Assembly: GCA_020849825.1 (NCBI GenBank)
Contig: JADZFP010000117.1
Location: 1 to 10,256, forward strand
DNA from: Saprospiraceae bacterium
Lineage (GTDB): Bacteria; Bacteroidota; Bacteroidia; Chitinophagales; Saprospiraceae
DNA: 10,256 nucleotides
Reading direction: 5' to 3'
This document shows, piece by piece, positions 6,928 through 10,256 of the stretch; positions within the stretch are counted from its first letter, which is position 1, and each line of letters begins with the position of its first letter. Under the pieces are notes generated by a model. The model ran no database searches and was not told the DNA's origin. It saw nothing but the letters and a program-made list of their open reading frames with translations. Position numbers and translations under genes: made by a program.

Positions 6928-7398
6928 ATGCTCCTGTCAATCCGTTTTTCACTTCTGAGCGCGCTTTTTGCCTCGATCCTGCTGTTTTCCTGTGGCAAAG
7001 ACGACGCCCCCGCAGTACCGGCGCCCGACCCGACTTTGTACGAACGACTCGGCGGCATCAATGCAATATCCGCAGTTGTCGACCAATTCCTCGCCAACGT
7101 GGTTGCCGACAACCGGATCAACGCCCGATTCGCCCCCACCGTAGCCGATCAGTACCGAACCCAATTGCTGCGCAACAACCTTATCGATCAGGTGTGCGCC
7201 GGCGCAGGAGGCCCTTGCCAGTACAAGGGAAAAAACATGCTGGATGCGCATACGGGCATGAATATTACCGAAGCCGAATTCAATGCGCTGGTAGAAGATC
7301 TGGTGGCCGCTCTGGATCAGTTCAGTGTGCCGGAGCGCGAAAAAGGCGAGTTGCTCGCCATTCTTGGCCCTATGAAGTCCGATATAGTCGGGCAATAA
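6928..7398 (+). CDS. Group 1 truncated haemoglobin, exported lipoprotein
   Basis: A 156-residue protein with a lipoprotein signal (LLFSC, lipid Cys22) followed by GKDDAP. Lys24-Asp25-Asp26 fits the Bacteroidota lipoprotein export signal (a Lys plus two acidic residues after the Cys), predicting surface display. The globin domain covers about 36-155: LYERLGGINAISAVVDQF, then VCAGAGGPCQYKGKNM, and DAHTGMNI with His108 as the likely proximal haem ligand. The usual Tyr at B10 in FY appears as Leu55 after Phe54. Cys90 and Cys97 could form a disulphide, as suits an extracytoplasmic protein. Truncated globins bind O2, NO or CO at haem; here possible jobs are NO detoxification, redox chemistry or haem handling for the neighbouring receptor. 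The globin call is strong; role and surface location are inferred. A terminator follows. Confidence 0.92.
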   Translation: MLLSIRFSLLSALFASILLFSCGKDDAPAVPAPDPTLYERLGGINAISAVVDQFLANVVADNRINARFAPTVADQYRTQLLRNNLIDQVCAGAGGPCQYKGKNMLDAHTGMNITEAEFNALVEDLVAALDQFSVPEREKGELLAILGPMKSDIVGQ

Positions 7399-7436
7399 AT
7401 CCACGTCTTTCAAACGGTTTCATTTACCCGCTTTTC

Positions 7437-7469
7437 AGCGGCGCCCGACGATATGGCGCCGCTTTTTTT
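7437..7469 (+). terminator. Rho-independent terminator after globin gene
   Basis: A perfect 9-bp GC-rich stem (AGCGGCGCC at 7437-7445 and GGCGCCGCT at 7455-7463) with a 9-base loop runs into seven T (7463-7469). It begins 38 bases after the globin stop and 55 bases before the next start, so the TraB/GumN gene is probably a separate transcription unit. Confidence 0.9.
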
Positions 7470-7524
7470 ATAATCGGCATAACTTTCCGGCCGTTTTTTC
7501 AGTTTAAGCGCAAAAGAATTAAAG

Positions 7525-8442
7525 ATGTCAAAATTGTGGTATTGGCTGCTGTTGCCAGCCCTGTTCCTGGTCGCTTGCCGTTCGTCGCAAAAAGCCGTTT
7601 ACGCACCCGATAAAATCGTTCCGTCCGAAAAAGCATTGTTGTGGAAAATTTCGGGCAACGGCCTGAGCAAACCCTCCTGGCTCTACGGCACCATTCACAT
7701 CATCCCCAAAAACGAGCTTGATTTTTCCGACGCCACGATCGGCGCATTGGACAAAAGCAAAAGAATCACCTTCGAGATCGATATGAAGGAGATGACCAAT
7801 ATCGGCGCGCAAATGTCGCTCATGACCAAAACATTCATGAGCGGCGGCAAAACCCTGCGCGACCTGCTGCCGGCCGACGACTACGCCTTTGTGCGCAGCA
7901 AAATGGACAGCGCCGGCCTGCCACCCGGTCTGATGGAACGCATGAAGCCTATGTTTGTCAGCACCCTGCTCGAAAGCCCCGCAGGCGGGGACAGCCCCTT
8001 CGGCAACCAGCGCATGACCTCCGTTGAAATGGAACTCTACCGCCTGGCCCGCCGCCGCAAACTGGAGTCGGACGGCCTGGAGACGACCAATTACCAGTTG
8101 TCGATTTTCGACAGTATTCCCTACGAGGTGCAAGCCCGTATGCTCGTGGAATCGCTGCGCCAGTCGGACAGCGGCTCCGACGCCTACGCCGAAATGATCC
8201 GCCTCTACAAAGACGCCGACATCAGCGCCATGCAAAGCATGATCGCCGACGAATCGCTGGGGGTGGAGCAATATGAAGAACTCCTGCTCCAGCGGCGCAA
8301 CCGCAACTGGATACCGGTCATGGGCCGTATGATGCGCGAAAAACCGACCTTTTTTGCCGTCGGGGCCGGGCATTTGGGCGGCGAAAACGGCGTAATCGCC
8401 CTGCTCCGTAAAGCGGGCTACAAAGTAGAGCCGGAGATTTAG
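7525..8442 (+). CDS. TraB/GumN family lipoprotein (TIKI-like fold)
   Basis: The 305-residue protein starts with a lipoprotein signal (LLLPALFLVAC, lipid Cys18). Residues after the Cys are RSSQKA, without the Lys-Asp/Glu export pattern, so retention in the periplasm is likely. Family marks are LLWKISGNGLSKPSWLYGTIHI (38-59, His58), EMELYRLARRRKL then the GLET block (184-187, Glu186), and GAGHLGGENGVIALLRKAGYKV (280 onward, His283). In the wider TraB/TIKI family the GTxH, Glu and GxxH positions form the metal site of a proposed metalloprotease, and all are present here. Biological substrates of bacterial GumN-like proteins are poorly known. No promoter was identified; it follows a terminator, so it is likely monocistronic. 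It ends with TAG and has TAA four codons later in the same frame. It converges on the patatin gene with an 8-base gap. Confidence 0.9.
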   Translation: MSKLWYWLLLPALFLVACRSSQKAVYAPDKIVPSEKALLWKISGNGLSKPSWLYGTIHIIPKNELDFSDATIGALDKSKRITFEIDMKEMTNIGAQMSLMTKTFMSGGKTLRDLLPADDYAFVRSKMDSAGLPPGLMERMKPMFVSTLLESPAGGDSPFGNQRMTSVEMELYRLARRRKLESDGLETTNYQLSIFDSIPYEVQARMLVESLRQSDSGSDAYAEMIRLYKDADISAMQSMIADESLGVEQYEELLLQRRNRNWIPVMGRMMREKPTFFAVGAGHLGGENGVIALLRKAGYKVEPEI

Positions 8443-8450
8443 CCCCTTTT

Positions 8451-10256
8451 TTAAAAAGAAAACCCGAGGTTGATGTAGGTGCCAAACTGCCGGGCCTGAT
8501 CCGAATATTGCAGGCTGAACTCCAGTGGCCCCAGGGCGAAGTTGTAGCCCAGCGTAAGGGCGTAACCGGATAAAAACTCGGGTTCGATAAAGCGGTTTTC
8601 ACTGTCGATAAAATCCTTGACCGCTGCGTTGGCGCGCAGGGTCAGGTACAGGTTGTTGAACAGTTCGCGGCGCAGCCCGAGTTGGAAAGCCAGCAAATTG
8701 GAAGCATAGGCAGAGCCTTCGGTCAGACCGGCAAAGGTCACCTGGTTGCGGTGCAGGCGGTTGAGTCCGCCGATGTAGAAGTTGTTGAGCAGGTTGTCGC
8801 GGTAATTAAAATTGACGCCCAGTTGGGTTTGGGTAAAGAAGGTGAAGCGGTTGCGCCAGGGCGTGTAAGTCTCCAGATTGGCCCAGATACGGCCATAGTC
8901 GTTGTACCGAATGCCGAAGGAGTCGAGGTTGCCGATAGGCTCGCCGTTGTTGAAAAAGGTCACCGCCGGGTTTTGGCGGAGCACGTAACCCAGTTCGCCG
9001 TCGAAACGAACGCCTCGCCCGGGGAAAACCGGCCGGTCGATCGTATTCCACTGAAAATAAAACAGGGCGGTATTGAGCCGGTTGCGCCCCCGAAGGTCGA
9101 ACTGCGACTGAATGCTCGGACGGTACTGAAGAATTTCGTAGCGATAACCCAGGCCAACCGTGGAGCGCCGACGCTGAGACCACTGGAATTTCAACTCGCT
9201 GTTGAACCACGACTGCCGGAACAGGCCGTCTTTCCGGAAATCGTCGTAGGTGGTGAAATTGTAGGATTCGAAATACAAAGACCCGATCAGCGCGCGATTG
9301 CGGTGCCGACCGACGTATTGCAGGTGTTCGGCCCGGGCCCTGAAGTTTTCACTGATGTTTATGCCGATCTGCGAACGTGAGTCGGGCAAAAGGAAGTTGC
9401 GGGTGGTCAGGTTTGCAATCAGGCTGGCATTGCTGAATCCGTTGTAGTGCATGCCCAGTTTGGCATAGGTTGCCGGGTTTTCCTCCACATGAAACACGAT
9501 GCCGGCGCTGCCGCCGGGTTGTGGCCGCAACTCGTAGGTGATGCGGTTGTAGTAACGCGTGCCGAATACCTGGCGCACCATTTCATTCAACTCCTCTACT
9601 TTGTAATAGCGGTCTTTTTTAAAACCCATCATTCGGGTAAAATAGTCGTACGTGGTGCGCCGAAGGCCCCATACCTCGCAGGAAGTAATCAGCAGGGAAT
9701 CGACCCTTGGCAGTCGGTCTTCCACAAAACCCGAAGGGCCGTAAAGGGCATCGAGCGAATCGGCCAGGTCTTTTAGTTGCGGATAAATGTGGTTGCCCTC
9801 GCGGATGCCCAGATCGATCAGTTCATTGGCCCGGTTGAAACTCGCCGCGCTGAAATCGTCGATGGGGTGTTTGATGTAAATATCGCAGAGGGCTACTTCG
9901 CGGGGCTCGTCGAGCGCTTCCTGAAAAAAGACGATTTGCAACAGGATCTGAGCCGCGTTGGTCAGTTTTTCCTGCGGCAGCAACCCGCTCGACACACTGC
10001 TCCCAATTACATAGTCGGCGCCCATGCCTTTCACATCGGTGACCGGAAAGTTGCGCACCAGCCCTCCGTCGACCATCTTGCAGCCGTCGACATCCACGGC
10101 GGTAAACACCGTCGGGATCGCCATGCTGGCCCGGATCGCCGACGTGAGGTTGCCCTGACTGATGGCCACCGCCGAACCGGATTCCACCTCCGTGCCGATA
10201 CATTGAAAGGGGATGGACAGCTGGGAAAAATCGTTGGTGGTATAGGCAGGGGATAG
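8451..10256 (-). CDS. Patatin-like phospholipase with POTRA and Omp85-type barrel (type Vd autotransporter-like), N-terminus missing
   Basis: The frame is open from the right edge to TAA at 8453-8451, giving 601 residues; a GTG at 10187 is not the true start, since patatin sequence (FSQLSIPFQCIGTEVESG) continues upstream. Residues 1 to about 150 are the C-terminal half of a patatin domain with RASMAIPTVF and VDGGLVRNFPV, where Asp63 of DGG is the catalytic Asp. The GxSxG serine lies outside the window. A POTRA-like domain follows (about 185-261: SLLITSCEVWGLRRTTYDYF through IVFHVEENP). The rest (about 262-601) is a surface-antigen beta-barrel with RPVFPGRGVRFDGELGY and a C-terminal Phe (YINLGFSF). 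This order matches type Vd proteins such as PlpD and FplA, which carry a lipase domain ahead of a 16-strand barrel. Activity and exposure to the surface are inferred. Confidence 0.93.
   Translation of the reverse strand, partial: LSPAYTTNDFSQLSIPFQCIGTEVESGSAVAISQGNLTSAIRASMAIPTVFTAVDVDGCKMVDGGLVRNFPVTDVKGMGADYVIGSSVSSGLLPQEKLTNAAQILLQIVFFQEALDEPREVALCDIYIKHPIDDFSAASFNRANELIDLGIREGNHIYPQLKDLADSLDALYGPSGFVEDRLPRVDSLLITSCEVWGLRRTTYDYFTRMMGFKKDRYYKVEELNEMVRQVFGTRYYNRITYELRPQPGGSAGIVFHVEENPATYAKLGMHYNGFSNASLIANLTTRNFLLPDSRSQIGINISENFRARAEHLQYVGRHRNRALIGSLYFESYNFTTYDDFRKDGLFRQSWFNSELKFQWSQRRRSTVGLGYRYEILQYRPSIQSQFDLRGRNRLNTALFYFQWNTIDRPVFPGRGVRFDGELGYVLRQNPAVTFFNNGEPIGNLDSFGIRYNDYGRIWANLETYTPWRNRFTFFTQTQLGVNFNYRDNLLNNFYIGGLNRLHRNQVTFAGLTEGSAYASNLLAFQLGLRRELFNNLYLTLRANAAVKDFIDSENRFIEPEFLSGYALTLGYNFALGPLEFSLQYSDQARQFGTYINLGFSF

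Noticed and set aside
6771..7613. 280-codon plus-strand open frame overlapping the two-TM protein, globin and TraB/GumN genes
   Set aside because: It runs out of frame through three better-supported genes and through the intrinsic terminator at 7437-7469.
8440..8465. Terminator between the convergent TraB/GumN and patatin genes
   Set aside because: The T6/A5 stretch is nearly palindromic but has no room for a loop and no GC stem, so a hairpin terminator is not supported.
8682..9380. 232-codon plus-strand open frame opposite the patatin-barrel gene
   Set aside because: It is antisense to a conserved beta-barrel, with no signal peptide or motif, so it is taken as a shadow frame.

Overview
The window looks like chromosomal DNA from a moderately GC-rich member of the Bacteroidota, possibly a Saprospiraceae- or Lewinella-like lineage. 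This rests on a type IX secretion (T9SS) C-terminal sorting domain, PKD and SprB-like repeats, a lipoprotein with a Bacteroidota-style Lys-Asp-Asp export signal after the lipobox Cys, and little or no Shine-Dalgarno sequence before the starts. The lineage call is inference; no rRNA or tRNA gene is present.

Layout. At the left edge lies the 5' end of glyA (serine hydroxymethyltransferase, minus strand, cut by the window edge). A 258-base divergent spacer follows, holding a tandem repeat, a hairpin and a palindrome. Then comes a long plus-strand gene (666-3356) for a secreted multidomain protein: signal peptide, Fn3-like domain, C25 (gingipain)-like domain, Fn3-like domain, PKD domain, two SprB-like repeats and a T9SS sorting domain. 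Its reading frame is interrupted by a single in-frame TAG at 2001-2003. A large imperfect inverted repeat (3375-3473) separates it from the next, convergent operon.

The centre (3482-7398) is a divergent pair of short operons. On the minus strand, a one-TM protein (5712-6299) precedes a TonB-dependent receptor of the haem/haemoglobin type (3482-5698) by 13 bases. On the plus strand, a two-TM protein with a possible HMA-like fold but no CxxC (6442-6894) precedes a group 1 truncated haemoglobin made as a lipoprotein (6928-7398), whose export signal predicts a cell-surface location. A strong intrinsic terminator (7437-7469) closes that unit. Together these suggest a haem, iron or other metal uptake locus with an outer-membrane receptor and an exported globin. 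The functional link is inferred from gene order and is not proven.

On the right is a TraB/GumN-family lipoprotein (7525-8442). It converges, with an 8-base gap, on a minus-strand patatin-POTRA-beta-barrel protein (8451 to the right edge, N-terminus missing), a type Vd (PlpD/FplA-like) phospholipase autotransporter architecture. No insertion sequence, CRISPR array or phage gene is visible.
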